64,000 bases of DNA. Origin: Methanomassiliicoccales archaeon (GTDB lineage: Archaea; Thermoplasmatota; Thermoplasmata; Methanomassiliicoccales; UBA472). How positions within the stretch are numbered: position 1 is the stretch's first letter; every line of letters begins with the position of its first letter. The stretch covers positions 1 to 64,000 of the forward strand of contig CP058896.1 in the NCBI GenBank assembly GCA_013415865.1. Direction: 5' to 3'. A model generated the notes under the pieces. That model ran no database searches and was not told where the DNA came from. It saw only the letters and a program-made list of their open reading frames with translations. This document shows positions 53,147 through 62,891 of the stretch, in pieces. A program made the position numbers and the translations under genes.

Positions 53147-53209
53147 GTATATATAGCAACAAGCACCTTTATTGAATATCTCTCACTCAGTATTTTGAGA
53201 GTAAGGAGG
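53147..53209 (+). promoter_or_regulatory. promoter, 5' hairpin and Shine-Dalgarno of the peptide transporter operon
   Basis: TATA box GTATATATAG at 53146-53155. The inferred transcript starts near 53178-53182 with a hairpin of perfect 6-bp arms, CTCTCA (53180-53185) and TGAGAG (53196-53201). The strong AAGGAGG follows at 53203-53209, 7 nt before the ATG. The stem directly abutting the ribosome site may tune translation. Confidence 0.5.
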
Positions 53210-53216
53210 AAAGTGA

Positions 53217-53678
53217 ATGGAAGGAACGGGAATAAAAATGCCTGACGATAAACAAATGAAGAAGGGCAATAAAAATAAAATAATGGTGATGGCCGTTGTT
53301 GCAATTTTGATAATTGCAGCGATAGGAGCTGTTGTCATACTAAACAATAATAAGAAAGATATAAAATTGGACGTCACATCAGATGCAACGACGATTACGG
53401 CTGGAGAGAGAATTTATTTTGATGCCAGTAAAACCAGTGGCAATCCAAACAAATTCAATTGGAGGTTCGGTGACGGCATTGAAGTGAATACGACCGACGG
53501 CCTCATATCGCATGTTTATCAGTATCCTGGAAAATACCTGGTGGTTGTTAAAGCATCAAATGATGGTAAAAGTGCTGACAATCTTAAATCCCCAATATCA
53601 ATAACAGTGAACAATCCAGACCCCCCATCCATACCAGATGATACAACGAAACCATATGTTGTCGTCGCGGTAAGTTGA
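53217..53678 (+). CDS. peptide-binding protein, N-terminal part up to an in-frame TGA
   Basis: 153 codons in the same frame as the binding-protein body at 53679-55574, with only the TGA at 53676-53678 between them. This part has a charged N terminus, one membrane helix (about 22-43, VMAVVAILIIAAIGAVVIL), and a first PKD domain (about 50-130, DATTITAGERIYFDASKT ... WRFGDG ... HVYQYPGKYLVVVKAS). It anchors the binding protein outside the cell. The TGA falls in the first strand of the second PKD domain, between AVS and TQIASG. As written it would end as a secreted stub; read through, the product is 785 residues. Confidence 0.8.
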   Translation: MEGTGIKMPDDKQMKKGNKNKIMVMAVVAILIIAAIGAVVILNNNKKDIKLDVTSDATTITAGERIYFDASKTSGNPNKFNWRFGDGIEVNTTDGLISHVYQYPGKYLVVVKASNDGKSADNLKSPISITVNNPDPPSIPDDTTKPYVVVAVS

Positions 53679-55574
53679 ACTCAGATCGCTTCTGGAACAA
53701 CAGTTAGTTTCGATGCATCTGCGTCTCTTGGATATAAATATGGACAAGACCCAGACGTCTCATTAATCGAGAGCTTTTCCTGGGACTTTGGAGATGGCTC
53801 GCCTATGGTAATTGGGAATTTGTCAGTAGCTGGGGCAGTTGAACACACATATACTGGGAAAAACGTGATGTATGTTGCAGCGGTGACAATAACAAGCACT
53901 GAGGGAGCTTCCCAAAAATATCTTATAACGATAATTGTGAGAGAAGAGGGTGGAAGTGCTGGGAAGACAAAAACATTTGTCGAAGAGACAATAGGAGATC
54001 CAGATACACTAGATCCGGCTGTAGACTATGAAACAGCAGGAGGAGAGATACTTCAAAACGTCTATGAAACTTTGATCTGGTATGATAATGAAAGTGCATC
54101 AGTACTTAGACCAATGTTGGCAACCGAGGTTCCAACAGTCGAAAATGGAGGGATATCCCCAGATGGGTTAACTTACACTTTCCACTTGAGAGAAGGTGTT
54201 ATGTTCCACAATGGGGAGATTATGACATCAGAGGACGTCGAGTATTCGATTGAAAGAGTATTGACTATTAACGATCCAAATGGTCCTGCATGGATGCTGG
54301 GTCAGGTAATGGTCAATAATTTTGACTATGGTATTGAGCTAAATGCAACAGAAATTGCAAACTCGGTCACATGCCCAGACTCTTCGACTGTCGTGTTCCA
54401 TCTTGTGAAACCATACCCAGCTTTCATATATGTATTGGCTTTCACAGTGGGTTCGGTGATTTCAAAGAAATTTGTCGAGGAGCATGGAGGAGTCAAGGTA
54501 AACGAACAGAATGAGTATGTGAAATATCACACCTGTGGGACCGGTCCTTTCAAATTGGTCGTATGGAACTCTGGTGACAAGATTGTCCTTGAGAGGAATG
54601 ATAACTATTGGAGACCTCCTGCAAAACTCAATGTGGTCATCATAAAGCAGGTAGCGGACTTCAACGCCAGACTATTGCACCTCCAGAACGGCGATGCTGA
54701 TTGCATTTATGTTCCAAGAAAGTACATTCAGAGTGCAACAGGGCTGCCAAATACAAGGGTAGTTTCAGGATATGGCACATTCTCTATCGACTTCTTGGGA
54801 ATGAACCAGGATATCAAGAGTTCAGATTTAGATATTGGTAACATTCCGGCAAATTTCTTTGCAGACGTCAATGTGAGAAAAGCCTTCGTTCATGCGTTTA
54901 ATTATACCTTGTATTTGCAGAGTCAGATGCTGGGCACCGGTAAAATTGCAAACGGTCCGATTCCAGAAGGTATGGCATATTATGATAATACTACGCCAAC
55001 ATTTACTTTCGACCTGAATTTGGCGAAACAGTATCTTAAGAGTGCCATAAATCCGAACACGGGGAACAGTTGGTATGATGATGGTTTCACCATAACAGTG
55101 TTCTACAATTCGGGCAATACCGTCAGGCAGGGCGCAGCCGAAATACTAAAGGCGGGTTTGGAGTCCATAAACTCTAACATCCATGTTACCGTAACTCAGT
55201 TGGCCTGGCCGACCTATCTGAGCAATCTTTATGCAGGAAAGCTATCGATGTTCATGCTAGGTTGGGCTGTTGACTATGCGGATCCTGACGACTTTGTACA
55301 ACCATTCCTTCACCAGAATGGAACTTATGGCGGTCCGCTCGGATTTAGCAACAATACTCTGACCAACATGGTGATGGAGGCCGCAATGGAACTCAATGCG
55401 ACCTTACGTGCACAGCTCTATAAGGATATAACCAGGGCCTGCTATGATCAAGCATTATACCTATGGCTAGCCCAACCAACAAACTGGCACATTGAGCGTG
55501 ATTGGGTATCTGGGTACTTCTTCAACCCCATGTATTCAGGCTTGGTGTTCTACACATACGACAAAAATGTATAA
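53679..55574 (+). pseudogene. ABC transporter peptide-binding protein (SBP family 5), body after an in-frame TGA
   Basis: The frame continues from the TGA without shift. The second PKD domain (GTTVSFDASASL ... FSWDFGDGSP) is followed by a complete family 5 binding protein: TLDPAVDYETAGGEILQNVYETL, LTYTFHLREGVMFHNGE, the family signature region, GTGPFKLV, and a C-terminal VDYADPDDFVQPFLHQNG. No ATG, GTG or TTG is in frame between the TGA and 53805, and the ATG at 53805 lies inside the PKD domain, so this part has no natural start. Either the gene is freshly broken, the TGA is read through, or it is a sequence error. The body is otherwise intact. Confidence 0.8.
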
Positions 55575-55697
55575 ACCTTTTAATTTATTATTTTTTTATT
55601 TTATTATATATATTTATGCCATTCACCTGTAATTTATTATTTATCAATAAAAATCCTTTTATAGCATCAATCCTTTTTGTAGAAATGGTGCATCCAG

Positions 55698-56735
55698 TTG
55701 AGGCTAGGTACTTTCATTTTACGAAGACTTTTATTGTTGATCCCCGTATTGCTGGGGGTATCGATAATTGTTTTTGTATTGATGGGTTTCAGTGGAGACC
55801 GCTGGACAGCATATACCACATCAGATCATCCCAGTCAAAAACAAATATGGGCGATTGAAGAAAAATATCACCTAAATGATTCTACACCCGTCCAATATTA
55901 TTATTGGATCAATGGGGTCGTTCATGGTGATTGGGGTTACTCAAAAACTGCCCGAGCACCAGTAACGGAAGCTATTGAAAAAAGGTTCCCTGTCACATTT
56001 GAACTTGCATTGGTAAGTACATTCATCGCAATTTTTGTAGGTGTAACAATTGGGACAATCTCTGCAATAAAAAGAAATAAACCGATAGACCACGTGGTGC
56101 GCTTTGTAGCATTGATAGGTGTATCAATACCGATATTTTGGTTGGCATTGTTATTATTACAAACCTTTTATTTAAATTTAGGTTTGGCTCCATTGGGTGG
56201 ACGAATATCGTGGGAGTATGACCCTAACAATCCGTTATCTTCAAATCCAATTGAGCCCGTCACAAATTTCTATTTAATCGATTCTTTGTTAATGGGCGAT
56301 CTCCACATATTTTTAGATGTGGTCTGGCATCTGATGCTTCCGTCGATATGTCTGTCTTTTGGAACCATAGCTATACTGACGAGGATAATGAGATCGAGCA
56401 TGTTAGAAGTAATGAACATGGATTACGTAAAAACAGCTAGAGCTAAGGGCTTACCAGAAAGGATTGTGTTGAAAAAACATGCTAGAAGAAATGCATTGAT
56501 ACCAACAACAACTGTGATGGGCCTAGCGTTTGCAGGTTTGTTGAGCGGGGCCGTTATAACCGAGAGCATTTTTGGGTTACGAGGATTGGGTAAATGGTCT
56601 ACTGATGCTTTATTAAATAACGACCAAGCTGCAATTCTTGGATTTACCATGCTAATAGCGATTACCGTGGTTTTAGCGAATCTCATTGTGGATATTATGT
56701 ATGCCTTCCTTGACCCGAGAGTTAAACTGGAGTGA
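55698..56735 (+). CDS. oppB: peptide ABC transporter permease 1 (OppB/DppB type)
   Basis: A 345-residue permease with six helices. The N-terminal RRLLLLIPVLLGVSIIVFVLMGF is the classic DppB start. The cytoplasmic coupling loop is YVKTARAKGLPERIVLKKHARRNALIP (EAA type), and the C-terminal half has FGLRGLGKWSTDALLNND. Start is TTG 55698, 7 nt after GGTG; the gap after the binding-protein gene is AT-rich and 123 nt long. It would form the pore with OppC. Codon use is AT-rich, like the rest of the island. Confidence 0.93.
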   Translation: MRLGTFILRRLLLLIPVLLGVSIIVFVLMGFSGDRWTAYTTSDHPSQKQIWAIEEKYHLNDSTPVQYYYWINGVVHGDWGYSKTARAPVTEAIEKRFPVTFELALVSTFIAIFVGVTIGTISAIKRNKPIDHVVRFVALIGVSIPIFWLALLLLQTFYLNLGLAPLGGRISWEYDPNNPLSSNPIEPVTNFYLIDSLLMGDLHIFLDVVWHLMLPSICLSFGTIAILTRIMRSSMLEVMNMDYVKTARAKGLPERIVLKKHARRNALIPTTTVMGLAFAGLLSGAVITESIFGLRGLGKWSTDALLNNDQAAILGFTMLIAITVVLANLIVDIMYAFLDPRVKLE

Positions 56736-56739
56736 AAAC

Positions 56740-57732
56740 ATGGGCAAGAAAGAAAAGGTTAGTAAATTGGTATCGAAATTTTTTGATTCTATAATAAAAT
56801 CATATACACCAAGAATCAGAGAATTAAGATTATCTATGTATTTGATGTCCAAAAGTTTATTGGCCATGTTAGGGCTTTGTATTGTTTTAGCCATGGTTCT
56901 TATTGCTATTTTTGCCCCGGTGTTGGCACCACCCCCAGAGGGTTGGACTGAAACCAATATCGTGCCAAAAAATTTTAATCAGGGCATAAGCCCGCCCGGC
57001 TCAACATATATAGATAATAATGGAGAAAAATATACGTATATTTTTGGTACAGGAGAGGATGGGTCAGATATTTATTATGGAGTTATTTGGGGAGCAAGAA
57101 CATCCATATATATTTCTCTGATCGTGGTCGGATGTGCAGCGATTATTGGAATCGTATTGGGTGCAATTGCTGGTTATTATGGTGGCAAGCTCGACGAGAT
57201 TTTAATGAGAGTAACTGATGTATTTTTGTCTATACCTGCATTAGTTCTAGCGATGGCGGTAATCGCAGTCCTCAAACCTTCTTTAGAAAACATAATCATA
57301 TCTTTAGTGATTGTATGGTGGCCATCATATGCAAGATTGATCCGTGGTCAGGTATTGACCGTTCGGGAAAATACTTATGTCGAAGCAGCTATGGCGATAG
57401 GTGCAAAGAAAAATCGAATATTGTTCAAACACATATTGCCTAATGCAATTTCTCCCATGCTTGTCAGTGCAACAATGGACATCGGGTCCGTGGTACTCAC
57501 TACATCTGGATTGAGCTATATTGGCTTTGCACCACCAGGTATTGCTGAGTGGGGAAGGATGGCTTCGGAAGGTGCTTCATACATTGTGGGATATATTGTT
57601 TATAACGGACATCAGTACAGCCCATACTGGATTATATTTTTCCCAGGAATGATGATATTCTTGTTTGTAATGGGATTCAACCTGTTGGGGGATGGGCTCA
57701 GGGACATATTGGACCCAAGGTTGAGGAGATGA
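56740..57732 (+). CDS. oppC: peptide ABC transporter permease 2 (OppC/DppC type)
   Basis: A 330-residue permease, six helices. Seen: an N-terminal helix around LLAMLGLCIVLAMVLIAIFAPVLAPP, FGTGEDGSDIYYGVIWGARTSIYISLIVV, the EAA loop YVEAAMAIGAKKNRILFKHILPNAISPML, and FAPPGIAEWGRMASEG near the end, all standard for OppC. ATG 56740 follows GGAGTG; the gap to oppB is 4 nt. Length is usual. Confidence 0.95.
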   Translation: MGKKEKVSKLVSKFFDSIIKSYTPRIRELRLSMYLMSKSLLAMLGLCIVLAMVLIAIFAPVLAPPPEGWTETNIVPKNFNQGISPPGSTYIDNNGEKYTYIFGTGEDGSDIYYGVIWGARTSIYISLIVVGCAAIIGIVLGAIAGYYGGKLDEILMRVTDVFLSIPALVLAMAVIAVLKPSLENIIISLVIVWWPSYARLIRGQVLTVRENTYVEAAMAIGAKKNRILFKHILPNAISPMLVSATMDIGSVVLTTSGLSYIGFAPPGIAEWGRMASEGASYIVGYIVYNGHQYSPYWIIFFPGMMIFLFVMGFNLLGDGLRDILDPRLRR

Positions 57733-57736
57733 ATTT

Positions 57737-59263
57737 ATGAGTCAAGAAAATATTATTGAGATCAATGATTTGTATATATCTTTTTACACCAGATCCGGTA
57801 TCGTAAAAGCCATTGATGGCGTTAACCTCACTATTAAAAAAGGAGAAACACTAGGTTTGGTTGGAGAAACAGGTTGTGGTAAAAGTGTAACTGCAAATAG
57901 TATCATGAGACTAATCCCCCAACCGCCTGGAAAAATCGAAAATGGATCGATTTATTTTCTTCCCCCAAAGGGGGACCAAGCTGAAATTGAAGAGTTAGAA
58001 GAAAAAATCGATTCTATTAAGAAAATCATTCTTTCTGGCGATTACAAAGATTTGGAAAATTTAAATTCGGAGTTAAAGAGGCTCGAAGAGAACTTACAAC
58101 GTAGCAAAGAGATTAACGCTTGTAAAGTTCAATTAGAAGAATATAAAAAACAACCGAGAAATGAGGAAATAAATAATAAAATTAAAAAAATCGAAAAGAA
58201 AATCGAAAAGCTCCTTGAGGAATATGATTTATTGAAACGATCCAAGGGATATATGCAACAAATTCGAGGTAAATATATATCGATGATTTTTCAAGAACCT
58301 ATGAGTGCATTGAATCCAGTAATGACAGCTGGCGACCAGATAATGGAAGTATTATTGTTACACGATAGAAAACAACTTGCAATAGGTGCAATAAACCGGT
58401 TGGAAAAGGAATTGGACATATATGTTAGTAAGAAGAAGGTTACAAAAAGTAAAAATTCTAAAGGAGAATACGAGTGTGATAGATGTAAAGCAATTGTAAT
58501 CGAAGGGCAGGATTACTGTCCTGGATGTGGTAATTATTTCGAGGTTAAACCTTTTAAAATAGTTAGGAAAAATTATTTAAAATATCAGCTAACGATTCTA
58601 CGTCGTATTAAAAATAGGTCGAATAGTAGGATACTTTCATTTTTCAGTAAAAGGGAATTAAGACGAGAGGCTTTGGACCGTGCTGAACGGATGCTGAGAC
58701 TTGTAAGAATTCCAGATCCTGAAACGGTGGCCAAATCATATCCTCATGAATTAAGTGGCGGAATGCAACAACGTGTAATGATTGCAATTGCTTTAGCTTG
58801 TAAACCTCAATTGTTAATTGCAGATGAACCTACAACAGCCCTCGATGTCACAATACAGGCTCAGATTTTAAAATTGATGAAAGATCTTCAGGAGGAGACT
58901 GGAACTGCAATATTACTAATTACTCATAATTTAGGAGTGGTCGCCGAAATATGTGATAGAGTTGGTGTTATGTATGCGGGGACCATGGCCGAAATCGGTC
59001 CAAAAATGAGTGTATTTAAAGAACCATTCCATCCTTATACTCAGGGTTTGATAAACTCGATTCCAAAAGTAACATCTGATATAGGTAGACTTGAGACGAT
59101 TGAAGGTAATGTTCCAAACTTAATGAAACCGCCTTCCGGTTGCCGTTTCAACCCAAGATGCCCTTACTCGATGGAGATATGTTCTAAAGAAAAACCTTCC
59201 TTGGAAGAAATTCAACCAGGTCATTTTGTTGCTTGTCATCTTTATCGCAAGGTGAGAATATGA
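57737..59263 (+). CDS. oppD: peptide ABC transporter ATPase 1 (OppD type) with coiled-coil and zinc-ribbon insertions
   Basis: A 508-residue ATPase, against about 330 in the family. Walker A GETGCGKS is at 43-50, the Q loop FQEPMSALNP at 185-194, the signature LSGGM at 339-343, and Walker B LLIADEPTTALD at 359-370. The usual oligopeptide C-terminal domain with CRFNPRCPYSMEICSKEKP follows. Two insertions account for the extra length: residues about 78-172, Glu/Lys-rich and coiled-coil-like, before the Q loop; and about 215-315, which holds a zinc ribbon (Cys247, Cys250, Cys261, Cys264). All nucleotide motifs are intact. It is co-transcribed with its partners and overlaps oppF by 4 nt. Confidence 0.93.
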   Translation: MSQENIIEINDLYISFYTRSGIVKAIDGVNLTIKKGETLGLVGETGCGKSVTANSIMRLIPQPPGKIENGSIYFLPPKGDQAEIEELEEKIDSIKKIILSGDYKDLENLNSELKRLEENLQRSKEINACKVQLEEYKKQPRNEEINNKIKKIEKKIEKLLEEYDLLKRSKGYMQQIRGKYISMIFQEPMSALNPVMTAGDQIMEVLLLHDRKQLAIGAINRLEKELDIYVSKKKVTKSKNSKGEYECDRCKAIVIEGQDYCPGCGNYFEVKPFKIVRKNYLKYQLTILRRIKNRSNSRILSFFSKRELRREALDRAERMLRLVRIPDPETVAKSYPHELSGGMQQRVMIAIALACKPQLLIADEPTTALDVTIQAQILKLMKDLQEETGTAILLITHNLGVVAEICDRVGVMYAGTMAEIGPKMSVFKEPFHPYTQGLINSIPKVTSDIGRLETIEGNVPNLMKPPSGCRFNPRCPYSMEICSKEKPSLEEIQPGHFVACHLYRKVRI

Positions 59264-60411
59264 ATGATGATGGTGAGATACTTATCGAAGCGAGATCCTT
59301 AAAAAAATATTTTCCAATAAGGGGAGGGTTTCTAAATCGAAGCATCGGTAGCATCAAAGCTGTTAACGATGTTACATTTCAAATTAGAAAAGGAGAAACA
59401 TTGGGGTTGGTTGGCGAAAGTGGTTGTGGAAAGACCACTACAGGAAGATGCCTCCTTATGTTAACCAAACCAACTCAGGGCAATATTTATTATAAAATGC
59501 CAAAAGAAACTAGGAAAAAAATGCTGGAGCTCGAAGAAATTGAAGCGAAGCAAATGAACAATGGATCCTTTTCAAGTTCAATGAAAATAGATAAATATTA
59601 TCCAAAAAATAAAATGAATAATAAACAACGCCATTCGAATCCCGAGATGGCCGAGTTGATCGAGATTCGAAAAAAATATTCATTGTTATATAAAGATGAA
59701 GAATCGATGAGAAGGACTAGAAGAGAAATGCAGATTGTGTTTCAGGACCCTTATTCCTCTTTAAATCCTCGAATGCTGGTAAAGGACATAATTGCGGAAC
59801 CAATTTTAGTTCATGGTATATTGAACAACATAGAGGCCGCTCAAAGAGTTCAAGAATTGATGTTGAAGGTTGGATTAAATCCGGATTATATGTATAGATA
59901 CCCTCATGAATTTTCTGGAGGACAAAGGCAAAGGATAGGGATAGCACGAGCCCTTGCCCTGAATCCAGATTTAATAGTATTAGATGAACCCACATCGGCC
60001 CTGGATGTCTCGGTTCAAGCCCAAATATTAAACTTGTTAACCGATCTACAGTCTGAGCTTGGCCTAACATATTTATTTATTTCTCATGATTTAAGCACCA
60101 TAAGATATATGTGTGATAGGATTAATGTTATGTATCTGGGCAAGATTGTCGAGTCGGGGACAAAAGATCAAATTTTCAAAACCCCATTGCATCCTTATAC
60201 CGAGGCTTTATTGTCAGTGATTCCAGTTCCAGACCCAGAGGTAAAACGTAACAAGATTGTTCTCAGTGGAGACGTCCCATCGCCATCAAACCCACCAAAA
60301 GGTTGTCATTTTCACACAAGATGTCGGTATAGACAAGAAATTTGTGAAGTTGAGGAACCATTATTGGAAGACAAAGGAAATGGTCATATGGTCGCCTGCC
60401 ACTTCCGATGA
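59260..60411 (+). CDS. oppF: peptide ABC transporter ATPase 2 (OppF type) with insertion
   Basis: A 383-residue ATPase. Walker A GESGCGKTT is at 53-61, the Q loop FQDPYSSLNP at 161-170, the signature FSGGQRQR at 218-225, and Walker B LIVLDEPTSALD at 238-249. The C-terminal domain ends with CHFHTRCRYRQEICE. A 75-residue charged insertion (about 78-155) sits at the same place as the first insertion of OppD, so both ATPases carry matching extra arms. ATG 59260 overlaps the oppD stop as ATGA, after GGTGAG. With OppD it should form the ATPase heterodimer. Confidence 0.93.
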   Translation: MNDDGEILIEARSLKKYFPIRGGFLNRSIGSIKAVNDVTFQIRKGETLGLVGESGCGKTTTGRCLLMLTKPTQGNIYYKMPKETRKKMLELEEIEAKQMNNGSFSSSMKIDKYYPKNKMNNKQRHSNPEMAELIEIRKKYSLLYKDEESMRRTRREMQIVFQDPYSSLNPRMLVKDIIAEPILVHGILNNIEAAQRVQELMLKVGLNPDYMYRYPHEFSGGQRQRIGIARALALNPDLIVLDEPTSALDVSVQAQILNLLTDLQSELGLTYLFISHDLSTIRYMCDRINVMYLGKIVESGTKDQIFKTPLHPYTEALLSVIPVPDPEVKRNKIVLSGDVPSPSNPPKGCHFHTRCRYRQEICEVEEPLLEDKGNGHMVACHFR

Positions 60412-60415
60412 GAAC

Positions 60416-60709
60416 ATGGCAAAGAAACGTATAATAACAATTAGGGAGGAATCCGACAAGGATGATTCATTTCAAGAACCAGAGGAAATGACCTGGGGAC
60501 AATGGTTTAAATCCAAGCTCATTTTGTATTGGTTTGTAGTATTATCTTTGATGACAGGTTCGTTTGTTTCATTGGAGATCAACAGGAAAGAAAACCTTGA
60601 TTTCAAGTATTTAATAATAGTAATATTCCTTTTAACGTTCAGTTTTATTCAAATTATTATATATTCAAAATTATGGGGAAAAAATGGTATTTGGAGATAT
60701 CAAGGCTAG
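60416..60709 (+). CDS. small two-helix membrane protein at the end of the transporter operon
   Basis: A 97-residue protein starting 5 nt after oppF (tgagaacATGG). A charged N terminus with IREESDKDD is followed by two membrane helices (about 35-55 and 68-87) and a short tail ending WGKNGIWRYQG. It shares the AT-rich codon use of the operon. Possibly an accessory subunit of the transporter. No family recognised. Confidence 0.6.
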   Translation: MAKKRIITIREESDKDDSFQEPEEMTWGQWFKSKLILYWFVVLSLMTGSFVSLEINRKENLDFKYLIIVIFLLTFSFIQIIIYSKLWGKNGIWRYQG

Positions 60710-60786
60710 TGAAGTATTATTGAAATAATAAAGAATAAAGAATCATTATATCAACGTAGAGTGTTTCCCAGAATCGGGGCAAAACC

Positions 60787-61170
60787 TTGACCGTCGTCAG
60801 CATGGAGGATGTTATCTCAGCTTTGAAGAACACCCTCGGCAGGAAGGGTATGACGGAAGAGGACATCGTAAAACTGGCCGAGTATCTCATGAGCTTCTTC
60901 GGTTTTGAGGGAGAGGTCATCGATAACAGGTTGACATCCGAGGACCGTGATGTATTCTACATGCTCGAGGAGGAAGGATTCCTCACCACAACCCAGGAAG
61001 AGGTCCACCTAAAGAAGGGCAAACTTTGGAGGATCCACTACTGGATACTTAAAAAGGACCAGATATTGCGCCTGGCAAAGAGGTCGAAGGAGGAAAGGGC
61101 CGAATCGGATGATGCATCGGCAGTATATGCTCAGATGGGCGATGACATCTGGAAGGAAAGGAGGCCGTGA
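60787..61170 (+). CDS. DUF6015-like helical protein, copy 2
   Basis: A 127-residue paralogue of the 33300 gene. Shared lines: MSFFGFEGEVIDNRLTSEDRDVFYMLEEEGFL against MNYFGYSDEIIDNMLDSDDRKLFYFLQDLGIL, and LWRIHYWILKKDQI against WRIFYWLLKEPRM. TTG 60787 aligns with the paralogue's start; ATG 60802 is the alternative. TATA-like TCATTATATC at 60742-60751. A charged C-terminal tail ends the protein. GC-rich codon use, so it is outside the AT-rich island. Role unknown, possibly a nucleic-acid-binding regulator. Confidence 0.65.
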   Translation: MTVVSMEDVISALKNTLGRKGMTEEDIVKLAEYLMSFFGFEGEVIDNRLTSEDRDVFYMLEEEGFLTTTQEEVHLKKGKLWRIHYWILKKDQILRLAKRSKEERAESDDASAVYAQMGDDIWKERRP

Positions 61171-61237
61171 CAGAAACCCTTTGGCTGGCAGCTATGTTTG
61201 AAATACCTAATTCTCCTTTTTTGCCTCAAGGTTTATC

Positions 61238-62857
61238 ATGGTTAACGGCTACATAATAGCGCTTGTCGTATTGGTCGCATGGACGGCCCTTCTGTTCTAT
61301 CTGAAGAAAAAGGATATCCTTCAGAAGTACAACATGTCGAACTGGGGCCCTTTCATCATGTGGAGGACACAGAAGGGGAAGGACCTCATAGAGAGGCTGT
61401 CCCGCCCAAAAAGGTTCTGGAACGGGTATGCAGCATTGTCAAAGGCGATCGTTGTCGTCACGATGGCCTTCATGGTAGGCCTACTTGTATGGGAGGCCTT
61501 CCTTGTATCGAGGATCCCGGCCGAGTCTGCGCCTGGTCCTGAGATGATGCTCGGACTTCCTGGCATCAATCCATTGATACCTATCTGGTATGGAATTTTA
61601 GGTCTGGTCATTGCGATCGTGGTGCATGAATATGCCCATGGGATATTGACAAGGGTGAGCGACATAGCCGTGAAATCCCTAGGTCTGGTCTTTGTCGTCT
61701 TCCCGATGGGGGCGTTCGTTGAACCGGACGAGGAGGCGATATCCAAGACCGCGAGGAAGAAAAGGATGAACATCTATGCCGTGGGGCCCGCGACCAACAT
61801 CATTCTTGCCTTTTTATTTGCCTTCCTGTTCGCAAGCGTGGCAGTAGCATCGGTCGAACCTGTCGATGATGGGCCAGTGGTCCTTGGGGTCTTGAACGGA
61901 TCTCCTGCAGATATGGCAGGCATAGGATATGGTTATCAAGTTCTCAAGCTCAATGGGGTGTACATCGATTCGATCGACTCCTGGTATAAGGCGCCATCAG
62001 TACAACCTGGTGACAATGTGACATTGACATATTATTACAAAGGAGAGGAAGGGGTAAGGACCGTAACGTCCGGGTTAATTTTGACAGGAGTATCATCTGG
62101 GCGTCCAGCTTATGAGGCAGGGATGAGATCGGGGATGATGATAGTCTCCTTGAACAACACTCCGATCAGGAATGACCAGGACCTGAAGGATGCCCTTGAT
62201 AAAACTCAACCAGGGCAAAGGGTGAACGTCACGGTGTGGTCTTTCGATCCGACCTCTAATATTTGGTATGTAGAGGAAGGGATCACGAATGTAACCCTTG
62301 ACAGCAAGCTCCAGTATTACAAGGACAACAATATCGCGATACCTGAGGATTTCAAGGACATCGGGTTCTTGGGGATCAATTCCGCCTATCTTGGGATCAG
62401 CGTCATGGAACCAAAGGAGATCCTCGCCTGGCTGAGGGACCCTTACGATGGGGTGACCGATGCTGGCGGGTTCTTCCAAGCGTCGCTTAGATACATCGCA
62501 CTGCCGTTCTATGGCCTGGCACCGGTCGAATCACCATTGACAGACCTCTTCCAACCAACTGGTATGTTCGAATGGATGGGGGCAGGAATGTTCTGGACGT
62601 TCTCGAATTGTCTCTATTGGATCTTCTGGATCAACCTCATGGTAGGATTGACCAATGCCCTTCCAGCAGTACCAATGGACGGCGGTGTCATTTTCAAGGA
62701 CGGGCTTGATGGCCTTATAATGAGGTTCAAGAAGAACGCGACAGAGGAGGAGAGGAAAGCTATAAGTGCGAGGATCGGTAAATTCGCGACCTTCATCGCA
62801 TTGTTCATTCTCTTCTTGATCATCTGGCAGATGATCGGTCCTAGGATATTGGGATGA
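61238..62857 (+). CDS. site-2 protease-type zinc metalloprotease (M50) with PDZ domain
   Basis: A 539-residue intramembrane protease. The zinc motif HEYAHG gives His130, Glu131, His134; the third ligand lies in LTNALPAVPMDGG (Asp near residue 490). Helices cluster at about 5-20, 65-90, 112-135, 180-200 and in the last 110 residues. Two PDZ-like stretches lie between (GSPADMAGIGYGYQVLKLNGVYID and RPAYEAGMRSGMMIVSLNNTPIRN). It cleaves membrane-bound regulators or signal peptide remnants. It lies 67 nt after the DUF6015-like gene, on the same strand. Confidence 0.93.
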   Translation: MVNGYIIALVVLVAWTALLFYLKKKDILQKYNMSNWGPFIMWRTQKGKDLIERLSRPKRFWNGYAALSKAIVVVTMAFMVGLLVWEAFLVSRIPAESAPGPEMMLGLPGINPLIPIWYGILGLVIAIVVHEYAHGILTRVSDIAVKSLGLVFVVFPMGAFVEPDEEAISKTARKKRMNIYAVGPATNIILAFLFAFLFASVAVASVEPVDDGPVVLGVLNGSPADMAGIGYGYQVLKLNGVYIDSIDSWYKAPSVQPGDNVTLTYYYKGEEGVRTVTSGLILTGVSSGRPAYEAGMRSGMMIVSLNNTPIRNDQDLKDALDKTQPGQRVNVTVWSFDPTSNIWYVEEGITNVTLDSKLQYYKDNNIAIPEDFKDIGFLGINSAYLGISVMEPKEILAWLRDPYDGVTDAGGFFQASLRYIALPFYGLAPVESPLTDLFQPTGMFEWMGAGMFWTFSNCLYWIFWINLMVGLTNALPAVPMDGGVIFKDGLDGLIMRFKKNATEEERKAISARIGKFATFIALFILFLIIWQMIGPRILG

Positions 62858-62891
62858 GATGGACACTAGCATCCCATTAAAACTTTCTTTT

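Noticed and set aside
53676-53678. TGA as selenocysteine or a reassigned codon
   Set aside because: The 3' region is near-pure A/T with no SECIS-like stem, and TGA ends many intact genes in the window.
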